Source: Szabonella sp046295215
GTDB lineage: Bacteria > Pseudomonadota > Alphaproteobacteria > Rhodobacterales > Rhodobacteraceae
Assembly (NCBI GenBank): GCA_046295215.1
Contig: JBKBNP010000022.1
Coordinates: 10,591-74,590 of the forward strand
DNA length: 64,000 bases
Reading direction: 5' to 3'
The position numbers and the translations under genes are program-made. Shown here piece by piece: positions 25,627 to 33,346 of the stretch. The notes below the pieces were generated by a model. It saw only the letters and a list, made by a program, of their open reading frames with translations, was not told the DNA's origin and did no database searches. The stretch's first letter is position 1; each line of letters begins with the position of its first letter.

Positions 25627-27414
25627 TCAGTTGCGCCTTGCTGATACCGCATCCGGGGCGAGGGATTCAATCTGTGGTCTTAGGCCAAGCAGGGGGGCGG
25701 TGCGGCGCACCACCTCGGCGGCGATGGGAACGGCGGTCCAGCCAGCGGTGCGGCGCGGGGTCGGGCCGGTGGTGTCGACCGGTTCATCCAGCGTCACGAT
25801 CAGCACATAGCGTGGATCCTCGGCGGGAAAGACCGAGGCGAAGGTATTGATAACCTTGTCCTTGTAATAGCCACCCGTCCGCTTGGGCTTGTCGGCGGTG
25901 CCGGTCTTGCCCGCGACGGAATAGCCCGGCACCTCGCCCAGACTGGCCGTGCCCTTGGTCACCACCTTGCGCAGCATGTCGACCGAGGCCATGGCGGTGC
26001 GCTCAGACATGACCCGCACGCCCTGCACCGTGCCCTCGCGGCGCAAGAGCGTCGGTTCCACCATCACGCCCTTGTTGGCGATGGCCGCATAGGCGCGCGC
26101 CAGATGCAGCGGGCTGGCCGACATGCCATGGCCGTAAGACGTTGTGATCGTGACGATTTCGGGCCAGCGCGCCGGGATCAGCGGGCGCGCGCCGGGGGCC
26201 TCGGACAATTCCACCGGGGTTGCCTCGAAAAACCCGAGGCTCTTGAGAAAGGCTTGCTGGCGCGCGGTGCCGATCTGGAGTGCGAGTTTCGCGGTGCCGA
26301 CATTGGATGATTTCACGATCACATCGGTCACGGAAAGTTTGGGCCCGTAATTCTTGCGCTGGAATTCGTTGATCGTGTGCTTGCCCCACTTCATCGGAGC
26401 ATTGGCATCAACCATGGTTTCGGGGTTCACAAGGCCAAGGTCCAGCGCCTGCGCTGTGGCGAAGATCTTGAAGGTGGAGCCGAGTTCATAGACCCCCTGC
26501 ACCGCGCGGTTGAAGAGCGGGCTGTCGGCGGGATCCCCCTTGACCAGCGGATTCGGGCGGTCGTTCGGGTCGAAATCGGGGAGGGAAACGAGGCTCAGGA
26601 TTTCACCCGAGCGCACATCCATCAGGATGCCTGCCGCACCCTTGGCGTTCATCATGACCATGCCCGCCTCCAGCACCTCGTGCATCGTGGTCTGCACCGA
26701 CAGGTCGATGGAGAGCGCCAGCGGGCTGGAGGCACGCGCGGGGTCGCGCAGGCGTTCGTCCAATGCGCGCTCGATCCCGGCGGTGCCGATGACTTCGGCG
26801 GAGTGGACACCTTCGGCCCCGAAGGAGGCGCCCCCGAGGATATGCGCGGCCAGCCGTCCATTGGGGTAGAGCCGCATGTCGCGCGGCCCGAACAAGAGGC
26901 CCGGATCGCCGATTTCATGCACGGATTGCATCTGTTCCGGGCTCAGCTTGCGGCGCAGCCAGAGGAAGGAGCGGCCATCGGTGAAGCGGCGTTCAAGCTC
27001 ATCCGCCTTCATCTCGGGGAAAAGAGCCGCCAGTTCGCGGGCGACGCGGGGCGGGTCCACCATCTGCTTGGGATGGGCATAAAGCGCATGGGTCGAAAGG
27101 TTGGTGGCCAGAAGCCGCCCCTTGCGGTCGGTGATGTCAGCCCGCGCCGCGCTGATCTGCGCGCCGGAGGCGAAGCTGCGCGGTTCCTCCGGCACCGAGG
27201 CCGCAAGATCGCCCATGCGCAGCCCGACAGCGGTGAACCCCACGAAGAAGGCGAAGCCGAGGATCAGCAGGCGGCCTTCGGCGCGGCCGCGCTGGCGGTC
27301 GCGGCTGGCCTCGGCGCGCAGGCGGATGTTCTCGGCTTCGATGTGATCGGGGTTCTCGCCCTTGTCGCGGGCCGAAAGGATACGGGCAAGCGGGCGCAGG
27401 GGGGTGCGGGTCAC
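25627..27414 (-). CDS. ftsI: Peptidoglycan D,D-transpeptidase FtsI (PBP3)
   Basis: 595 residues from a GTG start that overlaps the ftsL stop (GTGA) and has GAGGAGG upstream. The open frame further upstream is not FtsI-like. A short cytosolic tail is followed by one membrane helix (residues about 40-60), a class B PBP dimerisation domain, then the transpeptidase domain. The latter has its three motifs: serine in STFK (YELGSTFKIFA), SSN (KSSNVGTAK) and KTGT (VAGKTGTADK). It cross-links septal peptidoglycan together with FtsW. Confidence 0.95.
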   Translation of the reverse strand: MTRTPLRPLARILSARDKGENPDHIEAENIRLRAEASRDRQRGRAEGRLLILGFAFFVGFTAVGLRMGDLAASVPEEPRSFASGAQISAARADITDRKGRLLATNLSTHALYAHPKQMVDPPRVARELAALFPEMKADELERRFTDGRSFLWLRRKLSPEQMQSVHEIGDPGLLFGPRDMRLYPNGRLAAHILGGASFGAEGVHSAEVIGTAGIERALDERLRDPARASSPLALSIDLSVQTTMHEVLEAGMVMMNAKGAAGILMDVRSGEILSLVSLPDFDPNDRPNPLVKGDPADSPLFNRAVQGVYELGSTFKIFATAQALDLGLVNPETMVDANAPMKWGKHTINEFQRKNYGPKLSVTDVIVKSSNVGTAKLALQIGTARQQAFLKSLGFFEATPVELSEAPGARPLIPARWPEIVTITTSYGHGMSASPLHLARAYAAIANKGVMVEPTLLRREGTVQGVRVMSERTAMASVDMLRKVVTKGTASLGEVPGYSVAGKTGTADKPKRTGGYYKDKVINTFASVFPAEDPRYVLIVTLDEPVDTTGPTPRRTAGWTAVPIAAEVVRRTAPLLGLRPQIESLAPDAVSARRN

Positions 27415-27767
27415 AGCGGATCCTCCTCGATCGCGGCAGAGATGTCGACGGGGTTCAGGTCGTGCGGCAGGATCGCAGGGGGCAGCGGAAAGGCCACCTG
27501 ATCGACCCGGCCGAACTGTTCGGGTTCCAGCGGCAGGAGGCCCAGCCGGTCGAAGTTCAGGATCGAAAGGTCGCGCAGCCGTTCGGGGCGGTTGAGATAG
27601 GCCCATTCGGCGCGTTGCAGGTTCAGCGCCTCGCGCAGGCCCGCGATTTCGCGGTTGAGCGCGGAGACCTCGCGCAGCGCGGCCTGTGTCGCGTAATTCT
27701 CACGGTAAGCCCAGAAGGCGAGCGCCATGAGGACGAGGGCGGTGATGATGGAGAGGAAGGGGCGCAT
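27411..27767 (-). CDS. ftsL: Cell-division protein FtsL
   Basis: 118 residues. A single N-terminal membrane helix (residues about 4-20) is followed by a coiled-coil segment (ALREVSALNREIAGLREAL) and the LNRPERLRDLS motif typical of alphaproteobacterial FtsL. It is a bitopic scaffold of the divisome that binds FtsB/FtsQ and activates FtsWI. It overlaps both neighbours: rsmH stop with its start and ftsI start with its stop. It is short and poorly conserved, so the call rests on topology and on position between rsmH and ftsI. Confidence 0.88.
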   Translation of the reverse strand: MRPFLSIITALVLMALAFWAYRENYATQAALREVSALNREIAGLREALNLQRAEWAYLNRPERLRDLSILNFDRLGLLPLEPEQFGRVDQVAFPLPPAILPHDLNPVDISAAIEEDPL

Positions 27768-28813
27768 CAGCGGCGTCCTTTCTTGTTGGCAGCAGGAAGG
27801 AGGGGCACGCCCAGCTCGGCGGGATCAACCGGGCCTGCGGGCGCGTCCGTGCGTCGCCCGGCCCGCAGGATCGCAGAGCGGGAGCGCGGGTTGGCGGCAA
27901 GTTCGGCCTCGTCCGGGCCGATGGCCTTGCGGCTCAGCAGCGTGAAACGGGGTGTTTCTGGGGGGCGTTCGGGGGCATAGCGGCTGCCCTGCCCCACCCC
28001 GCCCGAACGGGTCTGGAAGAAGCGCTTGACGATGCGGTCCTCAAGGCTGTGGAAGCTGACCACGGCCAGCGCGCCCCCGGGTTTTAGCGCGCGTTCGGCG
28101 GCCTCAAGCCCCTGCACCAGTTCGGAAAATTCGGTGTTCACGGCAATGCGGATGGCCTGAAAGCTGCGGGTGGCCGGGTGGCTCTGGCCCGGTTTGGGGC
28201 GGGGCAGGACAGAGGCCACCACCTCGGCCAGCCGCAGGGTCGTGGTGATCGGCGCCGCCTCGCGGGCCGCGACTATGGCACGCGCGATGCGGCGGGCGGC
28301 GCGGTCCTCGCCATAGTGATAGATCACATCGGCAAGCTGTTCCTCCGTCACGCTGTTGACGAGATCGGCGGCGCTGCCTCCCGCCTGGCTCATCCGCATG
28401 TCGAGGGGGCCGTCGCGCAGGAAGGAGAAGCCGCGTTCGGCGATGTCGAGTTGCATCGACGACACGCCCAGATCCAGCACCACCCCGTCCAGCGGGCCGG
28501 GGGCGAGCGTGTCGAGGCAGGAAAAGGTGCCCGCGACAAGGTGCAGCCGGTCGCCGTAGTCTGCAACCATGGGGGCGGCCATCTCCAGCGCCAGCGGGTC
28601 GCGGTCGATGCCGGTCACGCGGGCGGCCCCCGCCTCCAGCAGCGCGCGCGCATAGCCCCCTGCCCCGAAGGTGCCGTCGAGCCAGTCGCCCGCGACCGGG
28701 GCCACAAGGTCGATCAGCGGACGGATCAGCACCGGCACATGCGGCGCGTCGCTGGCGGGATGATCGGGGGGGCCGGATTTGGGGCGACCGGATTTTGGAT
28801 CGCGTCGCGGCAA
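27767..28813 (-). CDS. rsmH: 16S rRNA m4C1402 methyltransferase
   Basis: 348 residues. Motifs are HVPVLIRPLIDLV, DGTFGAGGYARALL (SAM loop) and LDLGVSSMQLD, then SFHSLEDRIVKRFF near the C-terminus, all diagnostic of RsmH/MraW. It methylates N4 of C1402 in the ribosomal P site. The start appears to be TTG, two bases behind the mraZ stop with GGGGGA inside the end of mraZ; no better ATG or GTG fits the family N-terminus. Confidence 0.93.
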   Translation of the reverse strand: MPRRDPKSGRPKSGPPDHPASDAPHVPVLIRPLIDLVAPVAGDWLDGTFGAGGYARALLEAGAARVTGIDRDPLALEMAAPMVADYGDRLHLVAGTFSCLDTLAPGPLDGVVLDLGVSSMQLDIAERGFSFLRDGPLDMRMSQAGGSAADLVNSVTEEQLADVIYHYGEDRAARRIARAIVAAREAAPITTTLRLAEVVASVLPRPKPGQSHPATRSFQAIRIAVNTEFSELVQGLEAAERALKPGGALAVVSFHSLEDRIVKRFFQTRSGGVGQGSRYAPERPPETPRFTLLSRKAIGPDEAELAANPRSRSAILRAGRRTDAPAGPVDPAELGVPLLPAANKKGRR

Positions 28814-28815
28814 GG

Positions 28816-29322
28816 CTATTCCCCCGCGTCAAGATTGCTCAGAAGCGACAGGACATCGACGCCTTCGGGCAGGTCGTCCTCGTCATCGTCGGGCGCGCCG
28901 AACACCGCGTCATAGGTGTCGCGCCGCCAGATCTGGAAGCGGTCGAGCGTGCCCGCGAACACGGTTTCGCCTTCGGTGAAGCCGATCTTGTCGCGCGCCT
29001 TCTGGGGCAGCACGATGCGGCCGTCATCGTCGATTTCCACGGTGAGCGAGCGCATGATGAGGTCGCGTTCGGCGATCAGCCGTTCCTTGGACCCCATCGG
29101 CAGCTTGCGCACGAGCCGCGCCAGCCGGTCGGCGGCGGCCTGAGTGTAGCATTCGACGAACTGACGCTGCTTGCCGCCATAGACCATGACGATGCGGGTG
29201 CGGGGAAAGTCATTGCTGGGCGGATCGCCGGCCTCCAGAACGCGGCGAAAGGCTGCCGGGATGGAAACCCGGGCCTTTGCATCTACCTTCTGGTAGTATT
29301 CGCCTCTGAAATCCTCGGACAC
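28816..29322 (-). CDS. mraZ: Transcriptional regulator MraZ
   Basis: 168 residues from a GTG start (SEDFRGEYYQKVD); the longer frame upstream covers the leader and is not protein-like. It has two AbrB-like MraZ repeats, each ending in a DXXXR-type motif (KVDAKARVSIPAAFRR and EIDDDGRIVLPQKARDKIG). MraZ binds TGGG-type direct repeats ahead of its own operon and represses the dcw genes. Tandem TGGGA repeats are found about 300 bases upstream. The acidic C-terminal tail (DDDEDDLPEG) is an alphaproteobacterial extension. Confidence 0.93.
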   Translation of the reverse strand: MSEDFRGEYYQKVDAKARVSIPAAFRRVLEAGDPPSNDFPRTRIVMVYGGKQRQFVECYTQAAADRLARLVRKLPMGSKERLIAERDLIMRSLTVEIDDDGRIVLPQKARDKIGFTEGETVFAGTLDRFQIWRRDTYDAVFGAPDDDEDDLPEGVDVLSLLSNLDAGE

Positions 29323-29395
29323 GGTCTGGTGTTCCTGTTCCCTCGTCTGCCCCGCTGGCTGCCCGTTGCGGGCCCCCCGGACGTGCCCCTGAAAC

Positions 29396-29608
29396 GGACA
29401 ACGGCGGATCGGGCTGCTGCCACTGCCCGATCCGCCGCCCTGTCCCGTCTCCGGGATTGTCCGACTGCGCGCGCCACCTGGGGGGATGTCTGCTCGCTCG
29501 CGCGCCGGATCCTTGTTTTTCGGAAGCAAAGGCGGTTGCCTGTATGAGCCTGCTTTTTTCGCCTTTTCGGGGTCTTTACCGCCCCTGTTCCGTGCCGCTT
29601 TGCTTCCT
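29396..29608 (-). ncRNA. upsM: UpsM-like leader sRNA of the dcw cluster
   Basis: In Rhodobacter sphaeroides the mraZ mRNA has a very long 5' leader from which the stable sRNA UpsM is formed by partial termination. The same layout is seen here. A 10-bp pairing GGAAGCAAAG (29599-29608 on the minus strand) / CTTTGCTTCC closes a 5' domain, and a perfect 12-bp stem with a 10-base loop lies at 29403-29436, about 80 bases before the mraZ start. The interval between is about 210 bases, close to UpsM length. No T-run follows the stem closely, so the exact 3' end is uncertain. The call is from position and structure, not sequence alignment. Confidence 0.6.
29403..29436 (-). terminator. Leader hairpin (candidate UpsM terminator) before mraZ
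   Basis: GGCGGATCGGGC at 29403-29414 and its exact complement GCCCGATCCGCC at 29425-29436. On the minus strand it is followed by GTTGTCCGTTT, a weak U-tract, which fits partial rather than full termination of the dcw transcript. Confidence 0.6.
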
Positions 29609-29611
29609 TAC

Positions 29612-29649
29612 AATCTTGATGACATGGGATTTCGTGGGACGCAACGGAT
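29612..29649 (-). promoter_or_regulatory. Candidate dcw promoter with overlapping MraZ-type TGGGA repeats
   Basis: TGGGA at 29625-29629 and 29635-29639, with a weaker CGGAT at 29645, are spaced at exactly 10 bases, the geometry of MraZ operators (TGGGN direct repeats five bases apart). On the minus strand TTGCGT (29639-29644) could be a -35 element with the repeats inside the spacer, placing a start near 29608 where the leader stem begins. The -10 is not clear. The repeats face opposite to mraZ. Confidence 0.45.
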
Positions 29650-29960
29650 TTCTACGGGTCAGGCTGGGCATATCTTGTAATCAAGGGCGCTTGGAAACAG
29701 CATATTGTGGAAAATTCAAGCCCGTCAGGACCAATTCTGGCGGAAGGTGGTCAGATTAGCACTAGATATAGACAGAACGTTGCACGAAAAGCCCGTCCCA
29801 TGTTTTCCCGATTTTTTTCAACGCGAGGCGATCCGCGCGGCAACGAAGCGAAGATCAGGGCTGAATCCATCCGGATTCAATCCCGAATCACGGGTCTGGC
29901 ATGAAAAGTGATTCGGTAGTCAGGCTGTTGGTCGCGGGTTGTCCCGCGTTTTCCCAGACA
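29650..29960. other. Gene-free interval upstream of the dcw leader
   Basis: About 310 bases of lower GC than the surroundings, with several A/T-rich patches (around 29701-29725 and 29755-29820). Short open frames occur on the plus strand but lack family similarity and convincing ribosome sites. I see no RNA gene here; promoters or an upstream activating region for the dcw leader are possible. Confidence 0.4.
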
Positions 29961-29975
29961 CGGCCTTTGAGGCCG
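29961..29975 (-). terminator. Small hairpin behind mrp
   Basis: CGGCCT-TTG-AGGCCG, a six-base perfect stem five bases beyond the mrp stop. There is no T-run, so it is a weak terminator candidate. Confidence 0.35.
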
Positions 29976-29979
29976 GGGT

Positions 29980-31053
29980 TCAGCCCATGCCACCGTCGAT
30001 CAGACGCCGCGCGAGGCTTGCATAGGCCTCGGCCGCCGCACCTTCGCCCATGGCGGCGGGAATGCCGCCATCGCCGCCCTCGCGCACTGCAAGGTCGATG
30101 GGCAGCGCGCCCAGAAAGGGCAGGTCCAGCGCCTTCGCCTCGGCCGCGACACCGCCATGACCGAACAGATGCGCCTCATGCCCGCAATTGGGGCAATGAT
30201 AGAAGGACATGTTCTCGATCAGCCCCAGCACAGGGGTTTTCAGCTTGGCGAACATGTCGATGGCGCGGCGCGCGTCGATCAACGCCACATCCTGCGGGGT
30301 GGAGACGACAATCGCTCCGGTCAGTTGCGTGCGCTGGCAGAGCGTCAACTGGATGTCCCCCGTCCCCGGCGGCAGGTCGATCAGCAACACGTCGAGCCTG
30401 CCCCATTCGACCTGCCCGATCAGTTGTTGCAGCGCCCCCATGATCATCGGGCCGCGCCAGACCACGGCCTCGCCATCGTTGAGCATGAGGCCGATGGACA
30501 TGACGGTGACACCGTGCGCCTGCAAGGGAATGATCGTCTTGCCATCGGGTGAGGCGGGGCGTTTCGACAGGCCCATCATGCGCGGCTGGCTTGGACCATA
30601 TATATCGGCATCGAGCAAGCCCACCCGCCGCCCCTGCCGCGCCAGCGCCACGGCGAGGTTGGACGAGACGGTGGATTTGCCCACCCCCCCCTTGCCCGAC
30701 CCGATGGCGATGATCCGGTCCACCCCGGCCAGCGGTTGCGGGCCGCCCTGTTGCGGGGAGGGATGCTGCCCGATCTTGAGGCCGGGGGCGGCAGGTTTGG
30801 CCGCAGGGCCATGCGCGGTCATCACGATCTGCACCGAAGCCACGCCCGGCAGCGCGCGCAGGATCGCCTCGGCCTGGGCCTGCGCGGGGGCGAGCGTGCG
30901 GGCCTCTTCCGGCGTGGGGGCCTCGATCACGAAGCGGATGCTTCCGCCCTCCACCGTCAGCGCGCGAATCACATCCCGCGAGACCAGCGTGCCGCCGCCC
31001 GGACAGGCGACCCCGGCCAGTGCCGCCAAAACCCCGTCGCGATCCAGTGCCAT
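29980..31053 (-). CDS. mrp: Mrp/ApbC family P-loop ATPase, iron-sulfur cluster carrier
   Basis: 357 residues. The start MALDRDGVLAAL is preferred over one ten codons upstream because GGGAG lies at good spacing. An N-terminal DUF59-like (MIP18) domain occupies residues about 1-85. The deviant Walker A GSGKGGVGKST, typical of Mrp/NBP35, is near residue 123. Later come LIDLPPGTGDIQL and the paired cysteines HCPNCG near residue 285 that hold a bridging [4Fe-4S] cluster in the dimer. It delivers clusters to apoproteins in the cytoplasm. It is a single gene. Confidence 0.92.
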   Translation of the reverse strand: MALDRDGVLAALAGVACPGGGTLVSRDVIRALTVEGGSIRFVIEAPTPEEARTLAPAQAQAEAILRALPGVASVQIVMTAHGPAAKPAAPGLKIGQHPSPQQGGPQPLAGVDRIIAIGSGKGGVGKSTVSSNLAVALARQGRRVGLLDADIYGPSQPRMMGLSKRPASPDGKTIIPLQAHGVTVMSIGLMLNDGEAVVWRGPMIMGALQQLIGQVEWGRLDVLLIDLPPGTGDIQLTLCQRTQLTGAIVVSTPQDVALIDARRAIDMFAKLKTPVLGLIENMSFYHCPNCGHEAHLFGHGGVAAEAKALDLPFLGALPIDLAVREGGDGGIPAAMGEGAAAEAYASLARRLIDGGMG

Positions 31054-31221
31054 GCGTTTCTCCCGCGCCCAAATGAGATGCACACCTTGTCATGTCAGAG
31101 GCAAACGGCAAGTCGCAATTTCTTTAGCGCATAAAATTAAGGCGATGCGCCTGTTTACGCTAAGTAATTTTGACGATCCAGCCATTCCTTCGCTGCATGG
31201 CAGCATTGCAGCAGGTCGGTA

Positions 31222-31250
31222 TTGTGCAATCGCAGCATAGGGCGCATCTT
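31222..31250 (+). promoter_or_regulatory. Tentative promoter of the DUF1127-CcsR locus
   Basis: TTGTGC at 31222-31227 and CATCTT at 31245-31250 are 17 bases apart and 50-80 bases before the DUF1127 start. The corresponding R. sphaeroides locus is driven by alternative heat-shock sigma factors (RpoHI/RpoHII), so a poor sigma-70 match is expected. Read by eye; a second candidate, TTGACG at 31170, exists. Confidence 0.25.
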
Positions 31251-31302
31251 TGTTTCAACGGCGCTGATACCGGCGCCTGACGAAAGAAAGACGAGGCTCA
31301 CC

Positions 31303-31518
31303 ATGGCTTATATCAACATCTCCCGCGGCTTTGCCGGCAGCCTGTCCGACTGGCTGAACGACACCGTCAAGTCCATCCGCCTGTCGCTGCACCGCCGTCG
31401 CGTGTTCAAGCAGACGGAGCGCGAGCTGAATTCGCTGTCCTCGCGCGAGCTTGCCGATCTGGGCATCCACCGCACGATGATCACCCGTATCGCCCTTGAA
31501 GCGGCCTACGGCAAGTAA
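31303..31518 (+). CDS. DUF1127 small basic protein (CcaF1-like)
   Basis: 71 residues starting MAYINISRGFAGSL. The C-terminal half is the DUF1127 motif: RRRVFKQTERELNSLSSRELADLGI, then HRTMITRIALEAAYGK. In R. sphaeroides a DUF1127 protein (CcaF1) lies directly upstream of the CcsR sRNAs, is cotranscribed with them under stress sigma factors, and has been described as an RNA-binding protein affecting RNA maturation. The same order is present here, with a CcsR-like array starting 12 bases behind the stop. The protein is rich in R and K, which fits nucleic-acid binding. Confidence 0.9.
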   Translation: MAYINISRGFAGSLSDWLNDTVKSIRLSLHRRRVFKQTERELNSLSSRELADLGIHRTMITRIALEAAYGK

Positions 31519-31530
31519 CATGTCTTTGCG

Positions 31531-31600
31531 AAGGCCCACCTCCTCCCGGGTCTTGTAGCAAAAGCGGCGGCACTCTCCTCCTCCCTGGTGCCGCCGCCCT
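31531..31600 (+). ncRNA. CcsR-like sRNA unit 1
   Basis: Two hairpins with the CCTCCTCCC motif in the loop. The first has stem AAGGCCC/GGGTCTT (31531-31537 with 31548-31554, one G-U pair). The second has stem GCGGCGGCAC/GTGCCGCCGC (31564-31573 with 31588-31597). Two motif-bearing stem-loops per RNA is the defining design of R. sphaeroides CcsR sRNAs. Confidence 0.75.
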
Positions 31601-31650
31601 TTCATACGGAAGCCCGCGCCCTCAGGCGAACGTTTCCGAAACCGTGTACC

Positions 31651-31722
31651 GGACGGCTCTTCCTCCTCCCTGAGCCGAATGGACTAAGCGGCGGCCCCCT
31701 CCTCCTCCCTGGGGTCGCCGCA
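31651..31722 (+). ncRNA. CcsR-like sRNA unit 2
   Basis: Hairpin A: CGGCTC (31654-31659) / GAGCCG (31672-31677) with loop TTCCTCCTCCCT. Hairpin B: 31688-31698 pairs with 31711-31721 (11 bp, one G-U) around TCCTCCTCCC. It is followed by a small CGGGGC/GCCCCG spacer hairpin at 31731-31750. Confidence 0.78.
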
Positions 31723-31757
31723 TCTCATTCCGGGGCAAGACCACGCCCCGAACGGAC

Positions 31758-31830
31758 TGGCCGGCTCTTCCTCCTCCCTGAGCCGGACGGACTTGCGGCA
31801 CCCTCTCTCCTCCTCCTTGGGGGTGCCGCA
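31758..31830 (+). ncRNA. CcsR-like sRNA unit 3
   Basis: Hairpin A: CCGGCTC (31761-31767) / GAGCCGG (31780-31786) with the CCTCCTCCC loop. Hairpin B: GCGGCACCC (31795-31803) / GGGTGCCGC (31821-31829), whose loop has CCTCCTCCTT, one base off the motif. The spacer hairpin CGGGGC/GCCCCG follows at 31839-31858. It repeats unit 2 with a period of 107 bases. Confidence 0.78.
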
Positions 31831-31865
31831 CCCAGATACGGGGCAAGACGACGCCCCGGACGGAC

Positions 31866-31938
31866 TGGCCGGCTCTTCCTCCTCCCTGAGCCGGACGGAC
31901 TGGCGGCACCCTCTCTCCTCCTCCCTGGGGGTGCCGCA
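31866..31938 (+). ncRNA. CcsR-like sRNA unit 4
   Basis: Nearly identical to unit 3, shifted by 108 bases. Hairpin A is CCGGCTC (31869-31875) / GAGCCGG (31888-31894). Hairpin B is GCGGCACCC (31903-31911) / GGGTGCCGC (31929-31937) with an intact CCTCCTCCC loop. Spacer hairpin GGGGC/GCCCC follows at 31948-31962. Confidence 0.78.
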
Positions 31939-31969
31939 CCAGAATTCGGGGCCAACTGCCCCAGCGGAA

Positions 31970-32045
31970 TGCCCGGCTCTTCCTTCTCCCTGAGCCGGAG
32001 CGTATGACGGCGGCCCCCTCCTCCTCCCTGGGGCCGCCGTTTCCA
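31970..32045 (+). ncRNA. CcsR-like sRNA unit 5, with terminator
   Basis: Hairpin A: CCGGCTC (31973-31979) / GAGCCGG (31992-31998), with loop variant CCTTCTCCC. Hairpin B: a perfect 11-bp stem ACGGCGGCCCC (32007-32017) / GGGGCCGCCGT (32030-32040) around CCTCCTCCC, followed by TTTCCATTTCC, so it probably also terminates the whole transcript. Confidence 0.78.
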
Positions 32046-32152
32046 TTTCCGACCTCCCCCTTTCTCCGACAATGCTCCCGGCGCTTTGGCCTTGCGGTCG
32101 CGCGGTGCAGCTTCGATAGTCCGCGCGCAATTTCACGCCGGAGCGTCGCGCC

Positions 32153-33307
32153 ATGCCCCTGTCGCTGTTCAGTTCGGCCCTCGTGGCGGCCCTCGTGGGC
32201 TATGGCGCCTCCGTCGCGATCCTGCTGGCGGCGGCGCGGAGCCTCGGGGCGAGCCCTGCCGAAACCGCGTCCTGGTTGCTGGCGATCTGTCTGGCGAAGG
32301 CGGTCGGCAGCGCGTTCCTGAGCTGGTGGTCGCGCGTGCCGGTGGTGCTGGCCTGGTCCACCCCCGGTGCGGCGCTGATCGCGGCCAGCGAGGGCATCGG
32401 GATGGCAGAGGCGGTCGGGGCCTTCCTGCTGGCGGGCGGGCTGATCGCGCTGACCGGGGCCTGGGGGGTGCTGGGGCGGCTGGTGGCGCGCATCCCCGAC
32501 GGGATTGCGGCGGCGATGCTGGCGGGGGTCTTGCTGCCCTTCTGCCTGACCCTTCCGGGGGCTGCGGCGGCGGACCCGCTGCTGGTGCTGCCGATGATTG
32601 CGGTCTTTGTGCTGGTCCGGTTGAAGAACCCCGCACTGGCGGTGCTGGCGGCACTGGCGCTCGGCATCGGGCTGGCCTTTGCAACCGGGTCGGCAGCGCA
32701 AATGGCGGGCAATCCGGGGCTGCCGCTGCCGGTGCTGATCTGGCCGGACTTCTCCTTGCCCGTTCTGGTCGGGCTTGGCCTGCCGCTCTACCTCGTCACC
32801 ATGGCCTCGCAGAACCTGCCGGGGTTCGCCACGTTGCGCGCGGCCGGATATGCGCCGCCGGTGCGGCCCGCGCTGATCACGACCGGGGGGCTGTCGGCGC
32901 TGACGGCCTTTGCCGGGGCGCATACGGTGTCGATGGCGGCCATCACGGCGGCGATCTGCCTGGGCGACGACACCCATCCCGACCGCAGCCAACGCTGGAA
33001 GGTCGGGCTGGCCTATGGGCTGATCTGGGTTCTGCTGGGGCTGTTCGGGGCCTTCGTTCTGGCGCTGCTCGATGCCTTCCCGCCCGCGATCCTGACGGCG
33101 CTTGTGGCGCTGGCGCTGCTGGGGCCGCTGCTGGGCGCGGCGAGCGGGGCCTTCGCGCAACCGGATCAGCGGTTTGCGGCGCTGGTGACGCTGGTGGTCA
33201 CGGCCTCCACCCTGCCGATCCTCGGTGTGGGGGCGGCCTTCTGGGGGTTGGTGGCGGGTCTGGGGCTTTTCGCGCTGGACCGGCTGGCGCTTCGCTGGAA
33301 AAGATAG
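32153..33307 (+). CDS. BenE family benzoate/H+ symporter-like transporter
   Basis: 384 residues, hydrophobic throughout with about twelve predicted membrane helices. Family-like segments are WSTPGAALIAA near residue 70, IPDGIAAAMLAGVL near 115, MASQNLPGFATLRAAGY near 220 and FAGAHTVSMAAITAAICLG near 260. BenE proteins import benzoate or related aromatic acids with protons, but the true substrate here is unknown. The next gene, an FAH-family hydrolase used in aromatic or acid breakdown, starts 39 bases later on the same strand, which supports a small uptake-and-use operon. Confidence 0.85.
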   Translation: MPLSLFSSALVAALVGYGASVAILLAAARSLGASPAETASWLLAICLAKAVGSAFLSWWSRVPVVLAWSTPGAALIAASEGIGMAEAVGAFLLAGGLIALTGAWGVLGRLVARIPDGIAAAMLAGVLLPFCLTLPGAAAADPLLVLPMIAVFVLVRLKNPALAVLAALALGIGLAFATGSAAQMAGNPGLPLPVLIWPDFSLPVLVGLGLPLYLVTMASQNLPGFATLRAAGYAPPVRPALITTGGLSALTAFAGAHTVSMAAITAAICLGDDTHPDRSQRWKVGLAYGLIWVLLGLFGAFVLALLDAFPPAILTALVALALLGPLLGAASGAFAQPDQRFAALVTLVVTASTLPILGVGAAFWGLVAGLGLFALDRLALRWKR

Positions 33308-33346
33308 GATCCTCGGCGCGAATTTCCTCCGAAGAAAGCGCAAGCC

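Noticed and set aside
29457..29759. A 100-codon plus-strand frame upstream of mraZ
   Set aside because: Covers the dcw leader and promoter in antisense, contains no recognisable motif, and lacks a convincing ribosome site.
31531..32045. CRISPR array
   Set aside because: Repeats are hairpins with conserved loops and no unique spacers of uniform length, and no cas genes are nearby.
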